The notes under the pieces were generated by a model. That model worked only from the letters and a program-made list of their open reading frames with translations, searched no databases and was not told the origin of the DNA. Below are positions 38,717 through 47,739 of a stretch of DNA of 64,000 nt, piece after piece (position 1 is the first letter of the stretch; every line of letters begins with the position of its first letter). The position numbers and the translations under genes are program-made. The stretch is from Ignatzschineria cameli (GTDB lineage Bacteria; Pseudomonadota; Gammaproteobacteria; Cardiobacteriales; Wohlfahrtiimonadaceae). Location of the stretch: the NCBI RefSeq assembly GCF_003121895.1, contig NZ_QEWW01000004.1, forward strand, positions 1 to 64,000, given 5' to 3'.

Positions 38717-39445
38717 CTAAAATCCTTTAATCTCTGCTTCTGTCAAAGGGCGATATTCACCCTCTCGTAATCCATCTAATGTTAGATGACCAATTTGTGA
38801 TCGATGCAATCTCTCAACATGATTTCCCACAGCGGCTAACATCCGCTTAACCTGATGATAACGCCCCTCTGTTAATGTGAGTCGAATCTCCCGTTCCGAG
38901 AGTATCTCCACCTTTGCCGGCTTTGTGATAAGATCATCCCCTCGTAATTCAACACCCGCTTCAAGCTGAGCCACCATCTCAGAGCTCATCAGCCTTGCAA
39001 GCTCAATCTCATATACCTTCTCAATATCATCTGAGGCTCGATCCGTCGGATGTGTTACGCGGTGAGACCATGCACCATCATCAGTAATTAAGACCATTCC
39101 CGTGGTATCGGCATCAAGGCGACCCGCGATATGTAAGCGTTCCAAAGCGCGCTCATTTTCCAATAATTTAAAGAGTGAGATATGCCCATCATGACGATGA
39201 CTTGAGACATATCCTGCCGGCTTATAGAGCATAAAATAGCGAGGCTGACTGCTATAGATCAGCGGCTCACCATCGATCTCGATTTGATCCGATTCACTCA
39301 CCTTAAAATCGCGGGCGCGAATCTCCTCACCATTGACTGTGATCCACCCATTACGAATGATTTTCCCCGCCTCTTTACGAGAAACCTCCATCGCTAACTG
39401 CAGATATTGATCGAGCCGATAGCTCTCTTGTCCCTTTTCCGCCAT
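38717..39445 (-). CDS. rsuA: 16S rRNA pseudouridine synthase (RsuA family)
   Basis: 242 residues with an N-terminal S4 RNA-binding domain (LDQYLQLAMEVSRKEAGKII) and the catalytic motif GRLDADTTGMVLITDDG containing the essential Asp. RsuA makes pseudouridine 516 in 16S rRNA. It could instead be a close paralogue in the RluB/E/F group, but length and the missing basic extension favour RsuA. It lies between pilB and rsmC. Confidence 0.88.
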   Translation of the reverse strand: MAEKGQESYRLDQYLQLAMEVSRKEAGKIIRNGWITVNGEEIRARDFKVSESDQIEIDGEPLIYSSQPRYFMLYKPAGYVSSHRHDGHISLFKLLENERALERLHIAGRLDADTTGMVLITDDGAWSHRVTHPTDRASDDIEKVYEIELARLMSSEMVAQLEAGVELRGDDLITKPAKVEILSEREIRLTLTEGRYHQVKRMLAAVGNHVERLHRSQIGHLTLDGLREGEYRPLTEAEIKGF

Positions 39446-39450
39446 TCCTA

Positions 39451-41637
39451 CTACTCCGTCGTAACGCGTAAAATCTCTTCTAATGAGGTTCTACCAGCTA
39501 ACACCATCTCAATGCCGGCAGTTCTTAAATTCTTCACCCCTTCGCGCTCTGCTTGTTTTGCAATCTCTAAAGGAGAGGCGCCCTCTAATAAGAGTTGTGA
39601 AACTCGTTTTGAAACCGGCATCACTTCAAAGATCGCAAAACGGCCGCGATATCCATCATGACACTCCGAACAACCACTCGCCCGATAGAACTTGCTCGCC
39701 GCTTGCATCGGAGTGAAACCTAATGTCTCAAGATAAGCAGAATCTACAATATCTTCCTCTTTACAGTGACAGAGTTCCCGTACCAGACGCTGAGCAATAA
39801 TGAGATCTACCGTCGAGGCGATATTATAGGGTTCAACTCCCATATTTTTGAGACGAACAAGACTCTCGACTGCGCTCTTTGTATGGAGCGTCGAGAGAAC
39901 AAGATGTCCGGTCTGTGCCGCTTTAATAGTGATATCTGCCGTTTCATAATCTCGAATCTCCCCGACCATTAAAACATCAGGGTCTTGACGCAAGAAAGCA
40001 CGTAATGCTTCGGCAAATGTTAGCCCAATTTTAGGATGTACCTGCAGCTGATTGATTCCTTCTAAGTTGATCTCAATAGGATCTTCAACCGTTGCAATAT
40101 TGCGCGAAACATCATTGAGATAATTGAGGCAAGCATAGAGCGTCACGGTCTTTCCGGAACCGGTTGGACCCGTTACTAAGATTAATCCTTGTGAGCGCTC
40201 AATCGATGATTGAACCAAGCTCTTCTGTGTAGCTGTTAAACCGATCTTATTGAGTGAGTAATTGAGCTCAGAATTATCGAGCAGACGGATCACCACCTTC
40301 TCTCCCCATAAAGTGGGGATCACCGAGATTCTCGCATCGACCTCTTCCTCTTCTAAACAGAGGGTAATATGTCCATCTTGAGGTAAGCGCTTCTCAGCAA
40401 TATCGAGCTCCGCCATCACCTTTAAGCGCGAAGCTAAAGTATCGCGATACGCTTCTGGCACAACATAGACCTTATGGAGAATGCCATCGATCCGAAAACG
40501 GACACGATAGCTCGATTCATAAGGCTCAAAGTGAATATCAGAGGCTTTCTGTGTGATCGCATCGAGAAGAATAAAATTGAGATAATCGACAACCCCATCA
40601 CTCGTTTCAACACTGATCGCAGTTGTGGCTTCTTCCGCTTGATTCTCCTGTTGAATCTCTGCGAGAACCGACTCTAAGATCTCCGTTGAATCTTCTAAGG
40701 CGGGCATCATTTCATCCGAAATAGAGAGATCACTCGCTGTTGGCGTATCTTCAACGGCTGCTAACACTTCTTCTGATAAACCAGCAGCGAATGACGCAAG
40801 CGCACCCTCCTCTCTAGATGCGATTTCCACTTCAGATTCATTCTCATCTAATCTCGATTCAATTTCGGAAAGATCGAGTGCCGAGTCGCGCAATGCTTCC
40901 GATCGAGGATCTTCTTCCATCTCTTCCTTGATCTCTTCCTTGATCTCTTCATCCATCTTTTCGTCCGTCTCTTCTCCCATTAATGGCTCAAGATCTCGCA
41001 TCGATTCAATCTCATCTCTCTCTTCTTCAAGATCACGATGGTGAGCAAAATCTTCCGGCATCTTGCTGACGATATCGGAGGCATTATCAACTTCATGATG
41101 AGCAACATCATTGGGTACTTCTCTCGCTTCCGGCGCAACTTCTTGAACCTCCGGCAACGGCATCGCTTGGGTCGGGATTGTGAGTAACTTAATCATCGCG
41201 CTAATTTGATCACTATCGCCCAACCAATACTCAATTTTTCCAGGATAACGGAGTGCTAATGTATCGAAAAACTTCTCATTGCCGGGATCTCCCGTCACCA
41301 CCACTAAACGATCTGGGAGGATCACTAATGGCACACTATATTGCGCTAAGAGCTCCTCTTTTGTGGCAAAAGTACCAAAGTCGAAATCTTTGATGGAGGA
41401 AAAGTACACCAAATCCACAATAGGAAGTGGTGTATGGCGTCTCTGATTGACTGCAAGAGCGGCTTCAAAGATCGCCTGACTAGTCAATCCATGTGCACGC
41501 AACTTCCCAACTACAGAACGCTCATTCTCATACATCTTTGCGGAGAGGAGAGGAACGGCCTCTTTTGCCATCCACTTTAAATCAATCAGCCCCTGAATCA
41601 ACGGATTATGTTCCAATTTCACACGTAACCTCTTCAT
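39451..41637 (-). CDS. pilB: Type IV pilus assembly ATPase PilB with a long acidic linker
   Basis: Hexameric motor for pilus extension. From ATG at 41637 (728 residues): an N-terminal MshEN-like domain (about 1-150), then an acidic low-complexity linker (about 158-345), then the ATPase with Walker A GPTGSGKT at 489-496, Asp box ATVEDPIE at 514-521, Walker B VGEIRD at 558-563 and the His box. The zinc site is atypical: Cys623-X-Cys625 with Cys656 and Cys659. The open frame extends upstream to 41943 but would cross the phoH start and lacks an SD. pilC and pilD are at another locus. Confidence 0.93.
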   Translation of the reverse strand: MKRLRVKLEHNPLIQGLIDLKWMAKEAVPLLSAKMYENERSVVGKLRAHGLTSQAIFEAALAVNQRRHTPLPIVDLVYFSSIKDFDFGTFATKEELLAQYSVPLVILPDRLVVVTGDPGNEKFFDTLALRYPGKIEYWLGDSDQISAMIKLLTIPTQAMPLPEVQEVAPEAREVPNDVAHHEVDNASDIVSKMPEDFAHHRDLEEERDEIESMRDLEPLMGEETDEKMDEEIKEEIKEEMEEDPRSEALRDSALDLSEIESRLDENESEVEIASREEGALASFAAGLSEEVLAAVEDTPTASDLSISDEMMPALEDSTEILESVLAEIQQENQAEEATTAISVETSDGVVDYLNFILLDAITQKASDIHFEPYESSYRVRFRIDGILHKVYVVPEAYRDTLASRLKVMAELDIAEKRLPQDGHITLCLEEEEVDARISVIPTLWGEKVVIRLLDNSELNYSLNKIGLTATQKSLVQSSIERSQGLILVTGPTGSGKTVTLYACLNYLNDVSRNIATVEDPIEINLEGINQLQVHPKIGLTFAEALRAFLRQDPDVLMVGEIRDYETADITIKAAQTGHLVLSTLHTKSAVESLVRLKNMGVEPYNIASTVDLIIAQRLVRELCHCKEEDIVDSAYLETLGFTPMQAASKFYRASGCSECHDGYRGRFAIFEVMPVSKRVSQLLLEGASPLEIAKQAEREGVKNLRTAGIEMVLAGRTSLEEILRVTTE

Positions 41638-41827
41638 TAAATATTGAGCAACTTTATCATTCGTCTTACACTTCAACACAAATATAGTTGCGCAAATACC
41701 TTGTATTATCGCTTTTTGCCCCAAAATTGTAGCTATTATAACACTACTTCTTGAGTCTATAGAGCTCATAATGATAGAGTTATAAAGCATTTTTTCCGGA
41801 TTTCGATAGAGGATAATAGAAGAACGA

Positions 41828-42859
41828 ATGACTACAATCACACTCGCCTTTGAGGGCGATAATGAGCGCTTATCAAACCTTTGCGGCAATCTTGATGAGC
41901 ATCTTCGATTAATTGAGAAGCGCGTAATGGTTGATATTGGCAACCGTGGTGCTGAATTTCAGATCGCCGGCAATGGAGATGATGTCAAAAGTGCGAAAGA
42001 GATCTTAGAGGAGCTCTATCGTCAGACAAAAGAGAAGTGGTTAGAACCGAATGATGTTCATCTTGTCATTCAAGAGTTTGGCCCGGAGTTTAAGGCACTC
42101 AAACAGGATAAGAAAGATCGCGTCATTAAGACAAAAGCGGGCTTAATTAGAGGCCGAACGCCGGCGCAGAAAGAGTATCTCTACAATATGGGCAAGCACG
42201 ATATCAACTTTGGAATCGGCCCTGCTGGCACCGGTAAGACCTTTCTTGCCGTCGCTTCTGCTGTAGAAGCGCTTCAAAAAGATGAAGTTCGCCGTATTAT
42301 CCTTGTCCGCCCTGCTGTTGAAGCGGGAGAGAAGTTAGGCTTTTTACCTGGTGATTTAACGGAAAAGATCGATCCCTATCTTCGTCCTCTCTACGATGCA
42401 CTCTATGAGATGCTCGGTTTTGAGACCGTCAATAAATTGATCGAGCGCCACACCATTGAGATCGCTCCGCTCGCCTTTATGCGTGGAAGAACCCTCAATG
42501 ATGCCTATATTCTTCTCGATGAGGCACAAAATACAACAATCGAGCAGATGAAGATGTTCCTTACTCGAATCGGTTTTGGTTCAACAGCGGTCATTACCGG
42601 CGATGCATCACAGGTAGATCTACCGCGCCACGTAAAATCGGGGCTAAAACATGCGCTCGATATCTTAGAGAATGTCGATGGAATCTCTATCAGTCACTTC
42701 TCATCGGTAGATGTTGTCCGTCATCCGATGGTGGCAAAGATTATTGATGCCTATGAAAAGGCCGATAAGATCGAGCGAGAGAGAGCCGAGATGAAAGCCG
42801 CAATTAACGCGGCAAGAGATGCCGAAAAAAGTAGTAAAGCAACCGCTGAGGAGCAGTAG
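41828..42859 (+). CDS. ybeZ: PhoH-like ATPase (YbeZ)
   Basis: 343-residue P-loop protein with GIGPAGTGKTFLAVA and the DEAQN Walker B motif. PhoH-family proteins are thought to be RNA-linked ATPases and partner with YbeY in ribosome and RNA maturation. The C-terminal tail is charged and helical. It is four bases upstream of ybeY and divergent from pilB. Confidence 0.94.
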   Translation: MTTITLAFEGDNERLSNLCGNLDEHLRLIEKRVMVDIGNRGAEFQIAGNGDDVKSAKEILEELYRQTKEKWLEPNDVHLVIQEFGPEFKALKQDKKDRVIKTKAGLIRGRTPAQKEYLYNMGKHDINFGIGPAGTGKTFLAVASAVEALQKDEVRRIILVRPAVEAGEKLGFLPGDLTEKIDPYLRPLYDALYEMLGFETVNKLIERHTIEIAPLAFMRGRTLNDAYILLDEAQNTTIEQMKMFLTRIGFGSTAVITGDASQVDLPRHVKSGLKHALDILENVDGISISHFSSVDVVRHPMVAKIIDAYEKADKIERERAEMKAAINAARDAEKSSKATAEEQ

Positions 42860-42862
42860 CAG

Positions 42863-43372
42863 ATGACAGATACAAATACAGATACAGATACAGATAATCT
42901 ACAAGATAGAGAACTCTCCCTCTACACCGAGCGCGTAACCACAATCGATACCGCAAGTGATGAGCAGTTACAACATTGGATCACCACTGCACTACTCCAT
43001 GCCGGCTACCAAAAACCTGCCGAGATCAATATTCGCTTTACCGATAATGAGGAGATTCAACAACTGAATCGTGATTTTCGGCAGAAAGATCGCCCGACAA
43101 ATGTGCTCTCTTTCCCCTTTGAGGTCCCCGATTTTCTAGAGGAGGAGATCTTCACCTTAGGAGATATTATTATTGCGATGCCGGTGATTGAAGCGGAAGC
43201 TAAAGCGCAAGAGAAACCGATTGAGAATCATCTTGCCCATATGGTCGTTCATGGTACGCTCCATCTCTTAGGATTTGATCATATTGAGGATGTGGAAGCA
43301 GAAGAGATGGAAGCACTTGAGATCGCAATTTTAGCAAAATTGGGAATCGACAATCCCTATCAAGAACGTTAA
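42863..43372 (+). CDS. ybeY: Endoribonuclease YbeY
   Basis: Zinc-dependent endoribonuclease for 16S 3'-end maturation and ribosome quality control. The 169-residue protein has the metal motif HMVVHGTLHLLGFDH (H-x3-H-x5-H). The first 12 residues are a run of Thr/Asp coded by tandem GATACA units, probably expandable and disordered. corC and lnt, often downstream, are not here. Confidence 0.95.
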   Translation: MTDTNTDTDTDNLQDRELSLYTERVTTIDTASDEQLQHWITTALLHAGYQKPAEINIRFTDNEEIQQLNRDFRQKDRPTNVLSFPFEVPDFLEEEIFTLGDIIIAMPVIEAEAKAQEKPIENHLAHMVVHGTLHLLGFDHIEDVEAEEMEALEIAILAKLGIDNPYQER

Positions 43373-43520
43373 AAATCGGTATAATTGTGAAACCCTTTAA
43401 CCCTTTATAACTTTTTAACCTTTTCCTCTGCTTTTAAAGGGGTTTTTCTGTGAAGCGTCGCCATTGTTGATGGCGCTTCCCTATTTTATCGATATTTGCT
43501 AACTGAGTAGATGAATAATT

Positions 43521-44021
43521 ATGACAAATACAGTACAAAAAAATAATCGTACCGCAATCTTTATTGTTGCGTGGATTGGACTCTTTATCTTTAACTTCCT
43601 CTTTGCTCGTTTAACGACCATGGTGCCGGTCTCGCTAATCTCGATCTTTATGTTCTTTACTGCCGGCGCGCTCTATAAAGATAATCCTACTCTTCGCCCC
43701 TTTGCCATCATTGGTATTTTAATCGGTATTCTCTTTATTGCATTGACCTATTTTGGCACAATCTGGCTTCGTTATGAGGTTGTCAGCCTGCTCGATATTG
43801 GCGGCCCTAAAGCGTTTCAAGTTGGATTCTATCTCCTTGCCTTTCTCAATGCGGCAGCCTTTACCACAATCGGTCTTGCACTCTTTAAGGCGCTACGAAC
43901 AATGCGCGGCATGATCATCACCTTTCTTATCACTGCGCTGATCTATTTTCTTGTCAGCTACCTCTCAATGGATGTAATTAAGGTGATTATGGAGATGTCA
44001 GCACAGATTCCTCAAGGTTAG
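43521..44021 (+). CDS. Unknown five-helix membrane protein
   Basis: 166 residues with predicted membrane segments at about 11-29, 35-51, 60-82, 98-122 and 129-148 and no recognised motif. It has a short polar N terminus and no cysteine cluster or charged catalytic-looking residues inside the helices. It lies downstream of ybeY after a 148-bp spacer that holds an imperfect hairpin (GAAGC...GCCAT / ATGGC-GCTTC near 43451-43480). It has its own strong terminator overlapping the convergent cmoB end. Not recognised. Confidence 0.75.
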   Translation: MTNTVQKNNRTAIFIVAWIGLFIFNFLFARLTTMVPVSLISIFMFFTAGALYKDNPTLRPFAIIGILIGILFIALTYFGTIWLRYEVVSLLDIGGPKAFQVGFYLLAFLNAAAFTTIGLALFKALRTMRGMIITFLITALIYFLVSYLSMDVIKVIMEMSAQIPQG

Positions 44022-44061
44022 GATTAAGATTAAGCATCATAAAAGCTGATAGAAGTGAGAT

Positions 44062-44088
44062 GCCCCGTTGATTAACGGGGCTTTTTTG
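44062..44088 (+). terminator. Terminator overlapping the cmoB stop codon
   Basis: GCCCCGTT (44062-44069) pairs with AACGGGGC (44074-44081), followed by six T. The cmoB stop (TAA on the minus strand, 44072-44074) lies inside the hairpin, and the last codons of cmoB are read from its stem. Confidence 0.88.
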
Positions 44089-45034
44089 CATGGATCACAG
44101 CACGAATTGGCGCAGGATGCCCCTCTATCGTTCGTGAATCATCTTCCGGATCTAAAAAGTCGGAAAGAGAGAGGTAATCCATCCACTCCGTAGTTCGTTG
44201 CTCCTCTACCGTTGTCTTTGCCAGATCAACACACTGGACATCGACAAAGCCAACACGCTCTAACCAGAGAATTAGCGCTTCAACAGAAGGGAGGAACCAG
44301 ACATTACGCATCTGCGCATACCGATCTTCCGGCACTAAAACCTGCTCCTTATATCCCTCAATAACAATCGTCTCTAAGAGAAGCTCGCCGCCGGGGCGTA
44401 GTGTTCCCTTTAATTGATAGAGATGATCGATCGGTGATCGGCGATGGTAGAGAACACCCATAGAGAAGACTGTATCGAAGAGCTCAAGCGCTTCTGGCAT
44501 CTCCTCTAATGTCATCGGCAGTTGCCAAATGGGTGCTTCCGGCAGATACTTTCTGACAGCTAAAAATTGGTAGAGAAAGAGCCAATTAGGATCGATACCA
44601 ATCACACTCTTCGCTCCGGCACCTAACATACGATAACCGTAATAACCATTTCCAGAGCCAACATCGAGAATATTTTTATTTCTCAAATCGATATGTTGAC
44701 TCACTCGATTCCACTTAAAATCAGAACGCCATTCAGTATCGATATAGGTATCACAGAGCTGAAAAGGCCCTTTTCGCCAAGGCTTCAATCGTTTTAAGGC
44801 ATCTTGTAAGATCGCTTCATCACACGCTCCTTTTAAGATCACCCCCGATGCTAGATCAGCTGTGAAATCTTCAATCTCAGGAAGATCTAAAAGTGCATGC
44901 TCCCAACGTGGGCTATCACCATGTTTTTTTCGGAGGCGCTCTGCTAAAAATGAGGGCAATGTTGCGCTAAATCGCTCCATCTTCTGCCCTTTAAAATGAT
45001 TGAGTAATTGATCGAGATAAATCATCTTATCCAT
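44072..45034 (-). CDS. cmoB: tRNA U34 carboxymethyltransferase
   Basis: Transfers a carboxymethyl group from carboxy-SAM to 5-hydroxyuridine at tRNA position 34, making cmo5U. The 320-residue protein has a SAM site [10 protein letters not shown] and the family segments [13 protein letters not shown] and [15 protein letters not shown]. It is 55 bases downstream of cmoA. Its C-terminal codons lie in a convergent terminator. Confidence 0.95.
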   Translation of the reverse strand: MDKMIYLDQLLNHFKGQKMERFSATLPSFLAERLRKKHGDSPRWEHALLDLPEIEDFTADLASGVILKGACDEAILQDALKRLKPWRKGPFQLCDTYIDTEWRSDFKWNRVSQHIDLRNKNILDVGSGNGYYGYRMLGAGAKSVIGIDPNWLFLYQFLAVRKYLPEAPIWQLPMTLEEMPEALELFDTVFSMGVLYHRRSPIDHLYQLKGTLRPGGELLLETIVIEGYKEQVLVPEDRYAQMRNVWFLPSVEALILWLERVGFVDVQCVDLAKTTVEEQRTTEWMDYLSLSDFLDPEDDSRTIEGHPAPIRAVIHAKKPR

Positions 45035-45089
45035 ATTCTCTCTTCTATCTGTTGTCTGTCAGTTGTCTGTATGTTGATCATCTATAAAG

Positions 45090-45860
45090 CTACTTAATAG
45101 CTAAAATTGAGGAGAAGTTCATACATTGAAACCAGAGGTAGACCTCACTAAATCCCGCTTCCAATAACCGAGCTTTATGGGTTTCAAAGCTATCGATCTT
45201 CATCACATCCTCCAGAGATTCTCGCTTTTGAGCAATCTCTAACTCGGAATAACCTTGGGAGCGCTTAAATTGAATATGGAGGTTATTGAGCATCTGATGC
45301 TCGCTCGGATCACTAAAGCTCAGCTTTTCCGATAGAAAGAGCGCACCGTCCGGCAAGAGTGCATCGGAGATCTTTTGCAAAAGCGCAAGCCGCTCTTCTC
45401 GCTTAATAAATTGGAGCGTAAAGTTCATCGCAAAGAGAGAGGCCTTTTCAAAGGGATAATCGGTAATATCTGCCTCAATAACTTCAATAGGGAGCAGAGA
45501 TTCGATCATCATCTCCTGCGCTTTGAGATATTCTCGTGATTTCTCCACCATTGCTGATGAGTTATCGATAGCGACAATAGAGGTGTTAGGTGTCTTAATT
45601 GCACTTCGCAATACCATCGATACTGCACCAAGCGAACTTCCAAGATCATAGATTTTACTATTCTCCTGCGCGAAGAGTGGTGCTAAATTCCCAATATTCT
45701 CTACAATCGTCGTATATCCCGCCGCTGAGCGCCGAATCATATCGGGGAAGACTTTTACCACCTCTTCATTAAAGGTGAAACGATTACAAGGACGCTTCTG
45801 AGCATAGATTGCGTCTGCTTCTGATTGCTCAAAAAGGTATTGAATAGATCGATCATTCAC
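45090..45860 (-). CDS. cmoA: Carboxy-S-adenosyl-L-methionine synthase
   Basis: Makes carboxy-SAM from SAM and prephenate for CmoB. The 256-residue protein has the SAM site YDLGSSLGAVS, the MNFTLQFI segment and the ERLALLQKI helix typical of CmoA. It pairs with cmoB downstream. A long hairpin at 45883-45939 precedes it. Confidence 0.94.
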   Translation of the reverse strand: MNDRSIQYLFEQSEADAIYAQKRPCNRFTFNEEVVKVFPDMIRRSAAGYTTIVENIGNLAPLFAQENSKIYDLGSSLGAVSMVLRSAIKTPNTSIVAIDNSSAMVEKSREYLKAQEMMIESLLPIEVIEADITDYPFEKASLFAMNFTLQFIKREERLALLQKISDALLPDGALFLSEKLSFSDPSEHQMLNNLHIQFKRSQGYSELEIAQKRESLEDVMKIDSFETHKARLLEAGFSEVYLWFQCMNFSSILAIK

Positions 45861-45882
45861 AAATGTATCTCCTAAAACAGCA

Positions 45883-45939
45883 ATAGATCTAGAGGCACAG
45901 CCCCGATTCCATCTGAATCTGCGGTGCCACTAGATCTAT
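45883..45939 (-). terminator. Long hairpin upstream of cmoA, probably the tatAB terminator
   Basis: ATAGATCTAG (45883-45892) plus GGCAC (45894-45898) pair with GTGCC (45924-45928) and CTAGATCTAT (45930-45939), with one A-A mismatch. On the minus strand the sequence after the stem is moderately T-rich. It could terminate tatAB or act in the cmoA leader. Confidence 0.55.
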
Positions 45940-46100
45940 CGATAATATTGAAACAGTAATTAAAACAATAATTGAAACAATAAATTGAAACGGTAATTAC
46001 AACGATAATTTGAGCGATAACTTGAGTGATGTAATGCTTAAATATAATTGCATATAACCGAATATAGCCGAATATAGCCAAATATAACCTTTAGCGTTAA
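45940..46100. repeat. Degenerate repeats downstream of tatB
   Basis: AATTGAAACAATAA-like words recur from 45945 to about 46010, followed by GATAACTTGAGTGATG-like words and ATATAGCCGAATATAGCC repeats to about 46087. No gene is supported; the short open frame here translates the repeat (FNYCFNYCFN). Confidence 0.6.
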
Positions 46101-46145
46101 CGAGTCTTAATCGTAACGAATCCTATTGATAAGTCTTAATAAACT

Positions 46146-46892
46146 CTAACGATTCAACTCTAACTGCCGCAAGGTCATTCGGCGGCGGATCTCATCTTGA
46201 CTCAAGAGATTTCGTGCCTCTTTTGCTTCCATCAGCGCAAATTGCAATGCGACCTTATCGTTCTCTTGCGCGGCAATCTCTGCTTGACGCATCCGCACAA
46301 TACGCGCAATTAAAGCGTGACTATCGAGTTCATCACTAGGAGATGCCACAAGACGTTGCCCATAATTTTTAGGCGGTGCTGTCATAACGGCACCCTCTGC
46401 TGCATCCGCGATAAACTCTGCCTCCCCTTCTAGGAACGCATCATCTAACTCAAGATCAAAGAACTCCTCATCATCAATCGTATCATCTTTAATAACGGAC
46501 TTTTTCCCGCTCTCTTTTGCCACACTTTCTGGCTTTTCTGAGATATCAAGATAGCGATCGACCTTCTTCACCTCATTCTCAACTTGAGATTGGGTATCAA
46601 GAACAGTGGATTCCACTTTCCGTAAAGATTGCGTTAACTCCGATTTAGTGCTATCGATTTCGCTCTTTAACTTCTGTAATTCAGAACTCTGCTTTAACTC
46701 CTCAATGGAGCGCTTAATCTCATCAAGCTCTAACTCATTGGTCAGATCATTCTTGATACTCTTCGTAAAGTGCTGAATCTTACCAACCCATTTACCAACA
46801 GTACGAATCATCTCCGGCAATTTTTGCGGACCAATGACAACAAGCGCGATGACGAGAATAATGAGAAATTCCGTGCTACTAATTCCAAACAT
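46146..46892 (-). CDS. tatB: Twin-arginine translocase subunit TatB
   Basis: Substrate-recognition subunit of the Tat export system. The 248-residue protein has an N-terminal MFGISSTEFLIILVIALVVIGPQKLPEMIRT region (membrane segment and GPQKLP hinge), an amphipathic helix, and a long acidic coiled-coil tail. It is about 75 residues longer than E. coli TatB. It follows tatA; tatC is not downstream. Confidence 0.92.
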   Translation of the reverse strand: MFGISSTEFLIILVIALVVIGPQKLPEMIRTVGKWVGKIQHFTKSIKNDLTNELELDEIKRSIEELKQSSELQKLKSEIDSTKSELTQSLRKVESTVLDTQSQVENEVKKVDRYLDISEKPESVAKESGKKSVIKDDTIDDEEFFDLELDDAFLEGEAEFIADAAEGAVMTAPPKNYGQRLVASPSDELDSHALIARIVRMRQAEIAAQENDKVALQFALMEAKEARNLLSQDEIRRRMTLRQLELNR

Positions 46893-46956
46893 GCAGCATC
46901 CTTCCTCTTATCCGCGCCAATCACGCTTTAAATTTGATGAGAAACAGTTGCAGAGA

Positions 46957-47208
46957 TTACTCCACACGACTATTTTTCTGCTCATCAACAACGCTCTCAT
47001 CCTTCACTTGAGTATCTGCTTTTTTATTCTCTAAATTTTGGGGTGTTGCACTCTCTTTTGCCTCTTTCTCCCCATCTTTTACTGCATCTTTAAAGCCTTT
47101 TACCGCACTTCCAAGATCCTTTCCTGCATTTTTTAATTTTGCAGTACCAAAGACTAAAAGTACGACAACAAGAAGAATCGCCCAGTGCCAAATACTAAAT
47201 GAACCCAT
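46957..47208 (-). CDS. tatA: Twin-arginine translocase subunit TatA
   Basis: Pore-forming subunit of the Tat system. The 83-residue protein has one membrane segment ([17 protein letters not shown]), the FGTAKL hinge and an amphipathic helix with a charged tail. AGAGGA precedes the ATG. The 10-bp minisatellite at 47371-47470 lies about 160 bases upstream. Confidence 0.94.
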   Translation of the reverse strand: MGSFSIWHWAILLVVVLLVFGTAKLKNAGKDLGSAVKGFKDAVKDGEKEAKESATPQNLENKKADTQVKDESVVDEQKNSRVE

Positions 47209-47360
47209 AATTACATTTCCTCTAAGAGTGTACGAGTATTAAATAATTTCTCCTTAATGATACTCTAAAACCATCGCTTTATATAGCCTATTATCAGCTA
47301 AATTTCATCGCAAAGCGCATCGATAAGGAATCATTATTAATAACAATCAACAATAAACGA

Positions 47361-47470
47361 CTACCAATGACTATCAATGACTATCAATGACTATCAATGA
47401 CTATCAATGACTATCAATGACTATCAATGACTATCAATGACTATCAATGACTATCAATGACTATCAATGA
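47361..47470. repeat. Ten perfect copies of a 10-bp repeat
   Basis: CTATCAATGA is repeated ten times without change from 47371 to 47470, preceded by one variant copy (CTACCAATGA, 47361-47370). The period matches a DNA helical turn. It lies upstream of tatA. Confidence 0.95.
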
Positions 47471-47609
47471 CGACCAATAATCATAAACAAATACGGATAA
47501 ATAACGGATAAACAGGAATAAACAACTACTAAGTACCTACAATAAACACCTAAAATAAGTACTCATAAAATAGTTATAAAGTAGTCATAAAGTCCCCATC
47601 AATCCTTCG

Positions 47610-47683
47610 TAAGCCTCTTCAATCAATTCCTCTGATATGGCATCGAAAAGTAGCACCGAGAAGCAGAATTGAGAAGAGGCTTA
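47610..47683 (-). terminator. Long hairpin downstream of cfa
   Basis: AAGCCTCTTC (47611-47620) and TCAATTC (47623-47629) pair with GAATTGA (47666-47672) and GAAGAGGCTT (47673-47682), interrupted by a two-base bulge, with one further T-A pair at the base; the loop is about 36 bases. No T run follows on either strand, so it may be an mRNA-stabilising structure or Rho-assisted end rather than an intrinsic terminator. Confidence 0.5.
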
Positions 47684-47739
47684 TCGATCTACCGAAGTAC
47701 TCTAACAGAGTAATATGACAAAACTGTCACGATCGAATC

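Larger units (their letters stand above)
47209..47739. other. tatA-cfa spacer with minisatellite and long hairpin
   Basis: 531 bases without a gene. It holds the 10-bp tandem array (47371-47470), AATAAACA-like words to about 47550, and a long inverted repeat (47610-47683). A tatA promoter is expected between 47209 and 47370 but none could be identified with confidence. Confidence 0.7.

Noticed and set aside
41638-41943. 102-residue N-terminal extension of pilB
   Set aside because: It crosses the divergent phoH start, has no ribosome site and does not resemble PilB.
45872-46081. 69-residue minus frame upstream of cmoA
   Set aside because: Its hydrophobic part is the translation of a short tandem repeat and its end is a hairpin.
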